Below are positions 25,945-39,800 of a stretch of 64,000 nucleotides of DNA, in pieces. Position numbers and translations under genes: made by a program. Location: positions 85,001 through 149,000 of the forward strand of contig CAJHNH020007013.1 in NCBI GenBank assembly GCA_905116865.2, in the 5' to 3' direction. Below the pieces are notes generated by a model. The model was not told the DNA's origin, did not search any database, and was given only the letters and a program-made list of their open reading frames with translations. The DNA comes from Candidula unifasciata (taxonomy: Eukaryota > Mollusca > Gastropoda > Stylommatophora > Geomitridae). Position 1 is the first letter of the stretch. Each line of letters opens with the position of its first letter.

Positions 25945-26465
25945 CTTTTGCTCACACAAATGGTATTTTGTTCACACAAATAGTATTTTGCTCACATAAA
26001 TGGTATTTTGCTCACACAAATGGTATTTTGCTCACACAAATAGTATTTTGCTCACACAAATGGTATTTTGCTTACACAAATGGTATTTTACTCACACAAA
26101 TGGTATTTTGCTCAAACAAATGGTATTTTGCTCACACAAATGGTATTTTGCTCACACAAATGGTATTTTACTCACACAAATGGTATTTTGCTCAAACAAA
26201 TGGTATTTTGCTCACACAAATGGTATTTTGCTCACACAAATGGTATTTTACTCACACAAATGGTATTTTGCTCAAACAAATGGTATTTTGCTCACACAAA
26301 TGGTATTTTGCTCACACAAATGGTATTTTGCTCACACAAATGGTATTTTACTCACACAAATGGTATTTTGTTCAAACAAATGGTATTTTTCTCACACAAA
26401 TGGTATTTTGCTCACACAAATGGTATTATGCTCACACAAATGGTATTTTGCTCACACAAAAGGGA
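25945..26465. repeat. 20-bp minisatellite, about 26 copies
   Basis: The unit is tggtattttgctcacacaaa with a few variants. Because 20 is not a multiple of three, similar peptides appear in all three forward frames. Confidence 0.96.
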
Positions 26466-27331
26466 ATTTGCTCACTTCAGAAACTACCTGATATCACCCC
26501 CTTTTCTCTCCTCCAGACATTGTCACTTTAAAATTCATCATTCAATATAATTTCCCTTCATAAACAGTATTTCATTTTCTTTTAGCCATTTTTATCTTTG
26601 TTAATCCCACAATGCAACATAGCTGCCCCACTCAGGAAGTAACAATGACAACCAGATGACAACAGAGGGCTAAATGATATCACACACACAAATTAAAATT
26701 AAACAAAATTACTGAACGATTTTAACAGTGTAGTCGTATAACTAATTATAAGAAATAAATGTAAGAAAGTTGGTTGGCACATCTGAAGTACTGTCACACA
26801 GCATGTTGTTAGGGGCAGACATAGCTGGTCTCAAGTGTGTGCCACTTCTACAACTTGTGATAAAACAAAGCTTCACATTTCATGACATACAACACACAAC
26901 TTTAAGTCTTCCAAATCTGTAAACAGGGCAATTAGAAAAGCTGGCACTGAAAATTTCACAACGATAACATTTCACAGCTGAAAATGTAGAAAAAGTTATC
27001 ACTGATAAACTCATAGCATTAAAATGTCATAGTTACAAATGAATAAATCTGATCTTTCTAATGAATAAAAATGAAAACAATTTTGAGAAAATTTAAAACA
27101 GTAAAATATTTAGCACTGAAAACCTACATGTGTAAAACTATTTATAGTAAAATGTAAAATACAGATTTACAGATGTTTAAAAAAACAAAACCATTTCCAA
27201 GCTACAAGATGATACGATTTGGCTAACAGCCTAAATGCAAAGAAAGAACGAGGGCATAAGAAGAAAGAAGAAGAACAGGTCCTCCAGCTCCGCACTGACT
27301 TTTATCACCATCACCCAGTCCCATCACCACA

Positions 27332-27470
27332 CTAACTCATTGAGTCCCAGGAGGTTTAGTATCACAGGCCCAGGCGGTAGTAAAGAGAGTCATAAAATCA
27401 GCGCATCATGCATTCATTGGGCCTCTACCTATGAACGTATAATGCGTTTCTTGGGAGTTATAGATCTGCT
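27332..27470. mobile_element. Degenerate copy of TTAA-type MITE
   Basis: This shares the interior of 43724-43861 (ggtttagtatcacaggccca, agtaaagagagtcataaaat, acctatgaacgtataatgcg) but its ends are eroded. Confidence 0.7.
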
Positions 27471-27526
27471 GCACTAGAAGAACCTCTTCCTCCCCTTAAT
27501 ACTGGTCTCAAGTTTGTAAATGTTAA

Positions 27527-27599
27527 CTCTTTCAGCACCAGACAACACTTATATTAGTTAGAAATCAACCCATCAGATGTACCTAGGTGCTGACGACAG
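27527..27599. mobile_element. 73-bp TTAA-flanked MITE-like element
   Basis: Flanked by TTAA at 27523-27526 and 27600-27603. The termini are ctctttcagcacc and ggtgctgacgacag, imperfect inverted repeats that resemble other TTAA elements here. Confidence 0.55.
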
Positions 27600-28404
27600 T
27601 TAATGCAATAATACTCTTCAGTACGTAAAATACAAAATATGGATGATAATTACAAACAAACATTTACTCAAATGGCAGCACATCAATGTCTAACTCACTC
27701 TTGCTATTAGCCAGAATTTTACCAGGAATAATTTTACAAGCCATATTTTTATCAGCCATTTTTTTTTCTATCAGCCATATCTCTATCAGCAATATTTCTA
27801 TCATCAATATTTCAATCAGTAATATTTCTATCTGCAATATTTCTGTCAGCCGTAATTCCCAGGCATTCAAAAATTGTTTGAAAGACTGTAGTGGACAAAT
27901 TTTCAAGGTTACAGTACAAACAGCATCAACATCAACACTAACAAACAACTAAACACGGGACTGGAGCACTAGTTTGTACTTATTCTTTAAAAGCAGACAC
28001 TCAGTTAATATATTAGATTATTTTTATATATATTTTATGTGCAAAATTTTGTCAAAGATCTCTAGCGGCATTATATGTATATGAAAACATGTAGTATGTA
28101 GGGCAATTTGGCAATCACAAACAAACATCACGTAAACTGTTAACACTTAAATTTAGTCCAAGTCAGTGTTCTTCAACCATTTTACACATATAAAGCTGCG
28201 TATATCGTCTGATAGAACCATCTACAGTTAATAAAACAAAACTGTCTATACTTCTGGCACTAAATTGTCAGGTCCAGTGTCTCACTGGCTATGCAGCAAG
28301 ATAATACTGGAATCATGTGCTTCGTATATGATTAGATACAAAGCTTGGGTGGTCCAAGAGAACATTTCTGCAGACTACCGTTTAAAGAACACTGGTCCAG
28401 ATAG

Positions 28405-28515
28405 TAACTAATTATATTACCAATAAAGATTATGACTAATTATATTACCAATAAAGATTATGACTTATTATATTACCAATAAAGATTATGACTTATTATA
28501 TTACCAATAAAGATT
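28405..28515. repeat. 28-bp repeat, 4 copies
   Basis: Units contain accaataaagattatgact. Confidence 0.9.
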
Positions 28516-28814
28516 ATGATATCTAAAATATAATTTGTAAAATTTGTCTAAAAATTACATAGAAAATTCAGTTACATGGTTCCTATGATTAATCAAGAAT
28601 TTAAAAAAACTAAATAAATAAAAAAAAAGTATCACATAAAGCACAATCTCCCTAACTTACAGTGATAGCCCCAAGGATCTTCAAACTAACTTCACTATGT
28701 AATAATATAAAAGCTGAAAAAATTAAAATTAAAATCAAACCAGTGACCTTCAAAACACGAGGTCAATGAACTATTCACCATGGTAACCCTTGAACTGTAT
28801 TAAAATAAAGCAGA

Positions 28815-29690
28815 CGCAGACCTCTGTGAATATGGATACAAGACACTGAAGATGCGTTGGCTGTGAAAGCTCATAGGGTCGGAGAACTTGCTGGAGAAAC
28901 AGATGGATACAAGACACTGAAGATGTGTTGGCTGTGAAAGCTCATAGGGCCAGAGAACTTGCTGGAGAAACAGATGGATACAAGACACTGAAGATGTGTT
29001 GGCTGTGAAAGCTCATAGGGCCAGAGAACTTGCTGGAGAAACAGATGGATACAAGACACTGAAGATGCGTTGGCTATGAAAGCTCATAGGGTCGGAGAAC
29101 TTGCTGGAGAAACAGATGGATACAAGACACTGAAGATGTGTTGGCTGTGAAAGCTCATAGGGCCAGAGAACTTGCTGGAGAAACAGATGGATACAAGACA
29201 CTGAAGATGCGTTGGCTGTGAAAGCTCATAGGGCCGGAGAACTTGCTGGAGAAACAGATGGATACAAGACACTGAAGATGTGTTGGCTGTGAAAGCTCAT
29301 AGGGCCAGAGAACTTGCTGGAGAAACAGATGGATACAAGACACTGAAGATGCGTTGGCTATGAAAGCTCATAGGGCCGGAGAACTTGTAAGAGAAACAGA
29401 TGGATACAAGACACTGAAGATGCGTTGGCTATGAAAGCTCATAGGGCCAGAGAACTTGCTAGACAAACAGATGGATACAAGACACTGAAGATGCGTTGGC
29501 TGTGAAAGCTCATAGGGCCAGAGAACTTGCTGGAGAAACAGATGGATACAAGACACTGAAGATGCGTTGGCTATGAAAGCTCATAGGGCCAGAGAACTTG
29601 CTGGAGAAACAGATGGATACAAGACACTAAAGATGCGTTGGCTGTGAAAGCTCATAGGGCCGGAGAACTTGCTAGAGAAACAGAGACATT
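28815..29690. repeat. 71-bp satellite-like array, about 12 copies
   Basis: Units contain gatacaagacactgaagatg and aaagctcatagggccggaga. The same order of sequence occurs once at about 62430-62500, which suggests amplification of a piece of that dispersed element. Confidence 0.95.
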
Positions 29691-30511
29691 CATTTGTGCT
29701 GTGACGAGAGTAAGGTTCTGTGAAGGACCTACTGACCGATAAAGATAACAGAAAACAAAAAATTGAAACATGTTTACATCATAACAAATAAATCTATGTT
29801 TAGTAAATGTGGATCACTTGTAGGAAAATGAACAGAAAATGAACAGGGATTTGTACGAAAAAATTAAGCCCACAAAAAGAATCAGGGCTAACTTAAGTTG
29901 AAAATTGTACGCAAATATATGACAGTGTGAGAGAGAGTTGTCTTTATGTGAATACTGGAAAAAATCAGCTGTGAATGAGGAATGGCAAACCATGAAAGAT
30001 GAGACTTATGGGGCAGAGGTAAACCATGACAGATGTTGTTTAATGGTAACAGATAGTGTCATGGAGGAAAATCATCAGTACAATATCTGAACTGACATTT
30101 GTGGAGAGACAGGTTTAGATGTTATCTGACAAGGCACATGATGATTATGACCAGTTACTGAAGAGTGAGTGTCTTTAACTTGGACTCAAGTCTGAAGCCA
30201 GGTTCGGATTAGATATACAACCAACTGAAGGTTGTCATCGCTACCATGTGCCTCACAAGTTGAGGAAGGCAATCATGTTCCTGCAACTTTGATTCTCTAA
30301 AACTTTGTATCAGTTCTGCAGCTGTTAAAGGCCAGTTTGTAACTGACATGACAAAACTTTGAACAAAACATGGAGACCCTGTCTTCTTCAAAGTCATGAA
30401 GAAAAGAAATCAAAAACACCCTCCCCCCCCCCCCCCCCCCCCAACTAATTATTGGTCACATTCAAACTCTCAATTTTTGATGATTTTTGTGTGTGGTTAC
30501 TGAAGACCATC

Positions 30512-30517
30512 TTTATT
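30512..30517 (-). terminator. Candidate poly(A) signal for MCT-A
   Basis: The minus strand reads AATAAA here (plus strand tttatt), about 170 nt after the MCT-A stop codon. That would give a short 3' UTR ending before the poly-C run at 30421-30442. It is a consensus match only. Confidence 0.5.
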
Positions 30518-30685
30518 TTCTGTAAATTGTTTTCCATTTCTTTCCTTATCTATATTTTCCTGTAATATGAACAATTTGTTACAAATTTCTTTACTTGTTA
30601 CATTTCCTACAAAATGTTAATTGAAAAGTCATGGCAGCAAATGTCACACTTGAAGGAAATAAGATATATTCTGACGTCTGCTCAT

Positions 30686-30800
30686 CTACCCAGAAGACAA
30701 AGCCTCTTCAATTGTAACAATCTGTGGCTTTGAGCCAATTATTTGTAGAACTTCATCTCTGGCAACTTCTTCTACTGCAACCTTGTCCAAACGGCGTGAC
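30686..30800 (-). CDS. MCT-A exon 14 (C-terminal tail and stop)
   Basis: This exon is 115 nt, entering in phase 2 and ending with TAG at 30688-30686. The acceptor is TTGTTACAG|GTCACG. It encodes a short cytoplasmic tail of 38 residues ([19 protein letters not shown], ending EEALSSG). No other motif is seen. Confidence 0.85.
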
Positions 30801-33800
30801 CTGTAACAAAAAACATACAAGTGCACTTTTAAATGTATAACTATCTCCTACCCTTTTCACTATGTATTATAAACACACCATGATAAAAACACTAGAAAAT
30901 AATGAAACATCTATATCCATTGGCAGAAGTCCACTATGTAATTTATATTTTGCAGACGACACTGATCTTATAGCTGGTTTTGAAGCTGAACTCCATGAAC
31001 TTACTACAAAATTAGAGGCGGTCTGTGGTAAATATGGCATGGAAATTATTGCAGAGAAAAGCAAGTAAAAAGCCACAATAAATACCTACCAACATCCAGA
31101 TAAAAAAGAAAGAAAAATTAGAAGAAGTTAAAACCTTAAATATCTTAGCTCCCACAAATGTAATGATGACTGCTGTACCAAAGAGATCAAAGACAAGACT
31201 TGATATGGCAAAAGCCGCAATGTCCCAGTTGAATACAATGTGGAAGAGCAAACTTAGCATCGCGGTTAAGGTCAACATATACCAATCACTGGTACTGTCT
31301 ATTTTCTTATAGGGATGTGGGAGTTGGACTCTTACTATGAAAATGATAAATCAGGCTTTTGAATGTATTTGTTATGGACACATTTTACAAAATAGTTATT
31401 TAGAATACAAAACTAATAAATATGTCAGATACAAAAGAGATAAATTTACAGGACATCAGGAGCCTCTCTTGGCAGTGGTGAAATGTCGCAAGCTAGCTTG
31501 GTTCGGTGAGACATGATTTGACTGCAAAGATATGCCAGTGGAAATAACACAAAATGTCCTCCACTGAATAATAATTGAAATCAGTGAAACCCATGTCAGT
31601 CCCAGCAGAACCTTAAAGCTTGCACATGGAAAGTAAATATGCATAAGGTTAGCAAACATTTTTATAGTCCCTGACAGTCGATCATAAGAAATTACATAGC
31701 ACCCACAAAAGTAAGTGCCATTCTCAAGGCCATCTGCCACATGCCATTTTAAAGCAAGATGAAGAAGTAAAAAGAAATATTAGCTTTTTTTTAATTAGTG
31801 TTATTTTGTGTTCTTCAAAGTGAGGAGGCTTCCTCTTCTTCGCGTTCACCAGCTGTACACTCTGGCGGAAAGTTCTGGTTGCTCGTCCACTACTAAACTG
31901 CAGTCCTGCTCCAGAATCTGAGTGTTGCGTGTGCATCAGTTTTACAGATCTCATTCTCTTGAATACAGACTGTTGTTTCCTTGCCTCTCCGGCAGATACA
32001 CTTCGACTTCAAAGGAAGCTCCCCAATTAGTCGACTCTTACGACATGCTTTTGGGGAGGCAGTGGGTCTACTCTTGTTTTCACCTACAATGGGGCCCCGG
32101 AACCCACAGGGGGGGGGGGGGGGGGGAGGAGGCTTTATCTTTAAAATTTATTTTTAAGACTGACTACAACATGATGATGATAACCTCTCCCTGGAAATTT
32201 ATTAGGCTTGATTTTTCTGAAGGAATTTTTTTTTTATAGCTTTTTTTTTAATTGCTGATTTTTATTTTATATTTGATCCTAATGAGTAGCTCAACTATCA
32301 GATCTTCAGGTTTTTGGGCACAACTTTCTTTCTTCCCATAGCCATGCATATCTCAGCAGCCACATCCATTTAGCTTGTGATCAATCAATCAATCATTACC
32401 ATAATTTAGGTTTCTTCAGAATCATGTGGCAAACACTGTTGCAGTCGATTGTTTTCCAGGTAAGATTTCAAGTTTATGTATAAAAATGGTTTGTAGGATA
32501 AGGACGCTGCCAGAACTTTGTGTTCATATCATCAGCTGCCAATCTGGCATGACCTACCTTAGAGAGGGAAGATGCAGGAGAACATGGCAGGCAGCTCCGA
32601 TAAACAGCAAAAGTCCACCCATGAAGAAAGACAAGTCATATGATCCAGAAGAGTCATACATGAAACCTGTTGTTTTTACAAAATAGACAATTAAATATTT
32701 GTACATGAATAGTCAAAACATACATCATGATTTAACCAAGGGTCACAGGAAATGTATGCAATTTCATGATTTTGGTGTGCACACTCTTAGTGACTTCATG
32801 CCAAAATAAGACGTCGGTCAAGGTTGTTTAGTCAAAATTGGGATATTCATGACCCAGAGAAATGAACATGATTTTAGTGCTTGGTCTGGATAGAGCATCA
32901 TTTAACAGTTGGATTAGACAAGATAAAGGAATGGCAATATGGACACATAATCAGACTGCTCCGGTGCCATTAGTACTGGAACACTGCGCTGGCTGTTGAA
33001 GATGGGAACGGAGCGCATATGGGAATGCCCTGAGTGCTGTAATGTCTTTCTTGACTCAGCTTAACTCAACTTATTTGAACATAAATGACATTAAATAAAT
33101 TTACCTCACGTATCAATGTATTATGAAGACAGACCTCTGAATTAAAAAAAAAATTGGAAACTGGAAATTCAGATTTTTACTGTAAAATACAAAAGTTTAC
33201 TGTACTTTTTTACAATGGTTCTAAAAAATTAAAGAAATTGGCTGGTATTCAGCATCCCGAGCATCTATGGACTGAATATTACCATTATTTGTGCACATGG
33301 ATACTCTAAAAACAATTGTTGCAATCTAATGGGCAGTATGTGAGAAAATGGTTTGCAAGTGTGTTCATTAGATGTTGTTGAACAAACTAAAATGTTATCT
33401 TTCCATCTTGTTCTTGGTCAGCCTTGTTCTCTATATCTTTCTCTTTTTTAGTACATGCCCTTATATGGTATGACACCATAAGGCATTCTTTGTAAGTAGG
33501 CAAAGCTTTTTATATGCCATGTGTGTAATTTATTACCGGTTCTGTGTCAATTTTTTTTTTTTTTTAAATAATTTTACTCCTGATTTTATCTCTTCAGGTC
33601 ACTTCTGCAGCCTTTTTCAGACATCTCATTTCTATGGTTCCTAATTTTCATTTCTTAAATTAATCATTGACATTGGCAGCTTTGACATTTTCAAATTATG
33701 GATTTAAAACAGATAATGAAATATTTTACAAATGAATTAGTTAAAGCCCGTGAACAAATCATCGCTGTGGAGGTAATTGACAACTCCTGGGCCAGCAGTT

Positions 33801-36800
33801 AGAGCAGCCACAAAACTAAATATTCAAGAAATAAATCACAAATCATAATCTTCAAAACATCAGACAGAAACAATGCTGCAGAGAAAAGTTGCAAGAGATG
33901 TCACAAGTGTGAAGATATCATTGAAATATTTACGAACAGACAGATAGTTGTCTGTAGGAGTGAGTACACGAGCACAGCATGAGGGCGAGAGTGTTGGTGA
34001 TCTCTTGCGGTGAACATTCACTGTGAAGTTGATACTTCAGTGACTGATGACATTTCTTAGTTCTTTCTGGCAGGAAAATTAAATTATGTGCCATCTCCAC
34101 ACTGGGTGTTGGCTGTAGTGTATCGACAGATAGCTTTAAGAGTGTTATATAATGTGGCTATAATATCTTCTACCATCTGTCTCTCATACTACTGTTTGAA
34201 TAACATGAAAACAATCTTTTTTTTTTCTTGAGAAGAAAAGAAGCAGCAAAGATTGTAAGTCTGAAGACAAACTTGTTACACAGACAATGGAGACAGATAA
34301 AGGCAAACTTGTTACACAGACAAGGATGACAGATCAAGGCAAACTTGTTACACAGACAGTCAGAGGTGAGGACAAACTTATTACGTTGACAGTCAGAGGT
34401 GAGGACAAACTTGTTACACAGACAGTCAGAGGTGAGGACAAACCTGTTACACAGACAGTCAGAGGTGAGGAAAAACTTGTTACACAGACAGTCAGAGGTG
34501 AGGACAAACTTTTTACACAGACAGTCAGAGGTGAGGACAAACATGTTACACAGACAGTCAGAGGTGAGGACAAACATGTTACACAGACAGTCAAAGGTGA
34601 GGACAAACTTGTTACACAAACAACAGAGACAAATGAAGACAACTACTTGTGCCACAGACAGACAAAGGTGAGGATAAACTTATGACACAGACAACAGATG
34701 TGAGGACCAGCTGACCTGCTAGAGGTGGACCCAACATTCCAGCGATCCCCCTGACCATAGACAGAAGACCGAAAGCATTGGTCAGTTTCTCCAAGCCCAT
34801 GCGGTCACATATGATGATGGATGACAGGGATATGTAGGCAGCTGAGGACAAATGGCATGAACTGTATGAAGAAAAAGGGGAATCAATGTCCATGATTTGC
34901 AGGTATTCAACTATAGATAATCTGTAGCATCTGGTAACATGGCCTGTCTTCAGTAAGAGTAGCATATGACTGATTAAATTTTCTTCATCTGATGGCAAAC
35001 TGCCACTGCTTGTTTCTCATCAGTGAGTAGAATGCCCTCAGTATAGTGTTGCTCTTATCAGAAGTGCTGAATACAGGATAAATTGCGACTATAAAGCTCA
35101 ACAGGGAGTCGCTGTGGTGGAGCGGCTAGATGCTAGCTGCAGATCGGAAGGTCGTGGGTTCGCTCCCTGGCAGAGAGAGACTTTTTTAAAAAATGACCTC
35201 TGCTCCCAGGCCACCCCAGCCTTGAGTGGGTACCGGGTGCAGTCCCAGGAAGTAAAGGCGGCTGGCGTGATGCTGACCACATCACCCATCCTATGCCATT
35301 TGGTCCATAAAAGATAGGTCTAGCCCTATATGCCCTATATGCCTAAAGGCATGGGAACGGGTCCTTTATTTTTTTTTTTAAATGAAGCTCAATGGATAGA
35401 ATGGAACAAATGCAAATTAACGTTTTGACCAAAGCCTTCATCAAAAAGGTACTCAATAATAATATTTTCTAGTTACATTTTATGTTTTACTGAGCATTTT
35501 CTTGTCATCAGCTTGACTGCAGTCCCCCCCCCCCACCCATAAGCACTCCATCACCAGCTTCAGCAGCTAATAAAGTATCAAGTGATCTGACCAGGCAAAC
35601 ACTTCTTCACTTCTTGTGGCACTAATACTTCTAGCCAATGATGATCTATTTGTGCTTTAACACTGTTCACACACTCCAATGTATTCTTCTCCTTCTCCTT
35701 CTTCTTTATTTGTTTGTTCGTTCTTTCATTCTTCTTTTTCTTCTTCGTTCACCGGCTGTGAATTCCGGCGGAAGGTCCCGGTTAATCGTCCGCTTGGACT
35801 TTTGTCTTTTACCTGGACCTGAGTTTTGCGTGTACAACCGTTTTGCTGTTCCCTGCCTCATGTACTCCGACTTCGAGGGAAGTTCTTTCATTCATTCTTC
35901 TTCTTCTTCTTTTCCTTCTTTCATTCATTCTTTTTCTTTTTCTTCTTATTTTTCTTCTTCTTTGCTTTCACTGGCTGTAAAGTCCTGTGAAAAGCTCTGG
36001 TTGTTCATCCTCTTCTAAATTTTAGACTTGCTCCAGAACTTGAGTGTTGCATGTACGTCCATTGTTCAAAGCTGGCTTATTTAAATGCAAACAGTTGGTT
36101 TCTCACCTCTCAGGTACATGCAGTCTGATATTTGAAGGAAACTTCTAATTATTTGACTCTTACAGTCTATTCTTGTTTTCTACATAATGGAGCCCAACAC
36201 CCACATGGGGCACTCTATTCTAAACAAAGACTAATGTGAAACTCACCCATGCCCAGGCCAAACACAGCAGCATTGGTTGCCAGCAGTGGGTATGTGTTAC
36301 AGAATGGCACAAGGCCAGTGACTAGTCCACAGAGGGCAATGGAGATGTAGGTGATCACCAGACTATCAATGATATGCAGATCTGCCAGTTTGCCAATTGC
36401 TACCCTGCCAACTGTGTTTGTTATGCCTGCAACAAAATGATATGGTTACGCCTTGTCAGTGCAAAACTAAAATCTCCACTCAGAGAAGGTTGGAAAAAAA
36501 AAGTGTACGAAACAAAATCAGGAAGAACTACAAAAATATGGAGTTACAATTGGAAAGAGAAGGCCAATCAAGATATGAATGGAGCTGGGAAATATCTGCA
36601 CCAATGAACTTCATGGCCTCGGGATACTGAAGAAGAAAAAGCAGCAGCAGTAAGACAAAATGAGATGGCTACAGACTGTCAGTTTATATTCAACCTCTCT
36701 ACACTGAGAAAGTAACATATGTGCATCCATGAGGAAAAGGTTTAAAAAAACGGACATAGTGTGTACATTTAGAGAATTTTTTGGTTCTAATCACCAGGTG

Positions 36801-39800
36801 AAGTGAGACTGACAGCTGGGTGGCTGTGGTTCAAGGAAACTCACAAATTAGATAAAATGTGAAAAACTAAAAATGTCATGTACTAAATGGTACACAAAAT
36901 CTACCAGTTATGTAAATTATAAGTTGCTCACAAATAACACACTTCATGGGAAACTCGTTAGGTATTTAAAATATATGAAAGTCTTGAAATTTATTGCAAT
37001 AAAATACAGGAAACAACCAGCATATAAAACATAAGAAAACTACATCTTATATAAAACATAATATAATTTATATAAAATATGATTATATATTAACCTATAT
37101 TATGTAATATAAACATAAAATATAACATAATATTTATATACAAATAATGTATATACAATTTAACAATTATATAGAATCAAAACACTCAGGAATTACTTTT
37201 AAAATACAACAAACCATAAAAATTGTAATCAACTTCTTACATAAATACAACAGAAAGATTTATGGTTTTATTTCAAAAACAAAAACAAAAAAACTCACCA
37301 ATTATGGATATGAGAAAAGTAGCCTGAGTTTTATCGACACCCAGAGAGACTGAGCGATCAACCAGGAACATAAAGGGAATATAGAAGCCTAGGAAAGCTG
37401 CCACATTGCCCAGACATATCAACATAAAACTGATGTCCTTGAACAAAGACACATCGGCCATCTCACTGAGGATGTCACGTGCCGGCCTGGGCAAGCAGCT
37501 GCAGACTGTGTTAATAAATTTAGAAGATGGACTGGGACCTTCTACAAACTCCATTTCTCCGGGGATTGTAGTGATGCTTGTGATGTAGCTTTTCATGTCT
37601 GGCTGAGACCGGAATTGTGGGATATTTAACACGCTGCCACTGTAGAAAATGTCTTTGCGGTATAAAGGTCGTGCCAGGTCTTTTTTGGAAACGTGAAGGG
37701 ATGTCATACTTTGGAGGTTCATCACGTTTGTGCGACTTCCTCCATAGCTACCAGCACGGTAACCTCCAGGTCGAATGACAGGGGCAGGGACTTCAATAAG
37801 TGGGACCAGCTCACTGACTGTGTTCTGGGTGATTCCATTGGTCAGTTTGTGGTCACAGTTTTCTGGTGTTTCCTGAAAAAAAAAATTCAAACTGGTACAA
37901 TTTAAAAATGTTACCATTGAAAAAACAAATGTTAGAAGCAAATTATGAATACTTACCAACATTACCGATAATTATGAAAATGAATGATCTGTGAGTGTAC
38001 AAAAATCATCTCTGACTTGCTCACGTGGATAACTGGTTAGTTTTTATAAAGTTCAGTTATAGAAACAGAATCAGTTGTCTCAAAGTTTCTAAACACAGCA
38101 CATTCAGTAAGTCTGCCCTGTCCATAATTCAGCTTCCACCAAACATATTAGACATGGCTAATCTGGTAACTTTTTTTTTTCACCTGGACGTAGCCTGGTC
38201 GATACAAACAAGAACGTTTCTTTGAGGCTGGACTTTTGGTTGCTGTCAACTCATTCTAGTTGGAGGGCTTCGAGCAGAGTGTCAAGCTTCACTGGGAAGG
38301 TCAAGGTTAGTGAGCATACTTTGGATCTTTTCTTCAGGCTATGCCGGTGTGGTAGGGAAATGCCTGACTTTCTTCCTTAACTACCTTCCCATTCACCTGT
38401 GCCATGCATACCCACTCAGACCACAGCCCAGGACAAATGGAGCCATCTGTGTAGATTATGACATCACCTGGTCAAGTGGCTTGTGAATGAGTGTACAGAC
38501 ATAAGATTAATTAATCACTAAAGGGTTAAAACAAAAAATACGTGACAATCTGTTACCAGATACAGTTTTAGAGAAATGACAGCAACACATAATGAGAATG
38601 TTAACACACAAAAATACTAGTTATTCTGTTACGTGATCATTTGTAGAGTCCAGAGAGGAACACATCACTAGAATTTTATTACATATATTCCTAGATATTC
38701 TTTGTCATCTGATTAATTTGTACAGAGATGACATAACATATCACTAGAAATGTATTTCTCCTTGTCCCACTACCTCATTAACAAGCATGTCACAGGAGGA
38801 AACAAATTTGAGATGTTTCTTTCAAAATTGGAATATTCTCTGAGAAACAAGGAAACAACGGTCTGCTCACAAACAAGCCAGATCTAAAAAATGTATACTG
38901 GGAATGTTAACCTCATCAACAAATGCCTGCAGAAGTCAGATGTGTAGGCCAAAAGGTCCAAATTCTGCAGCCTTGCTGTAAACGGACATAATGCAGTTAC
39001 ATCTTCAGATGAACACAGAAGAAAAAGAAGAAGAAAAATGTATGTTCATGTAAAACTCCAGTTCTAGATCAAAAACTAAAGTTCAGGAGTCAATGAACAA
39101 CCAGAACTTTCTGTTTACAGTCAGTGAACATTAACCCTTTTAGCACGGGAAGTTTTTCAGAGGTCTAGCCAAAAACACGCAGCATTTTTTCAGTGAATTT
39201 GGTTATTACTTTATTTAATTTTTTTGACAGATTTCTGTTATTCTGACCCCTATGAAATAATATATCTATTTGAAGGATATAGATTGAAGTTCGTGATTTT
39301 CACAATATCGTTAAAATTAATTGATGTATATGCAAATTATCTCATTTGCATATTTAAAAATAGAAAATATGAATTTGAATTTTCAACTTCAATGCTTGAA
39401 ACATAAAACTAAAAACAAAAATTTTTTTTATTTGAAATCTTTTTATTGATCTTTGGCCTTTTTACAAATGTTGTAAGCAATTCAATAGTCAAAAACAGGT
39501 ATATATATGTGAAACAGCAATAATATCTTTAGGTGACATGTGTTTTTCACCATCAGTCAGCACTAGAAATGGATGTGCCGGAGTGTCAACACCTTCGGGT
39601 GGATATACCCTGAGCCATGGTTGGACTGTGGTCTGAACACAACAGCGTCCCAATCTGATTCCCACTATTACTACTAACACTAAATCCTGCATCAGTATCA
39701 ACAGAATTAGTGTCATCACTTGATTCAAATGTTTTATCAACATCAAGTTTAGGGGCAGAAACATACGAGTCAGACATACTTTAAGCGGTTCAGGTCACTA

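Larger units (their letters stand above)
11644..30511. other. Intergenic region between MCT-A 3' end and MCT-B start
   Basis: No convincing protein-coding exon was found in these roughly 19 kb. They contain the MCT-B upstream region, retroelement remnants and many minisatellites listed separately. The stretches 11644-12110, 13085-14540, 14611-15385, 16690-17320, 26470-27330, 27960-28400 and 29740-30420 hold nothing I can name. Confidence 0.6.

Noticed and set aside
25818..26550. Overlapping plus-strand frames with HKWYFAHTNGILLTQMVF-like repeats
   Set aside because: A 20-bp array gives the same peptide in all three frames; this is not coding.
35104..35175. Functional tRNA gene
   Set aside because: A- and B-box-like parts are present, but a full cloverleaf could not be drawn and the sequence continues into a SINE body shared with other copies.
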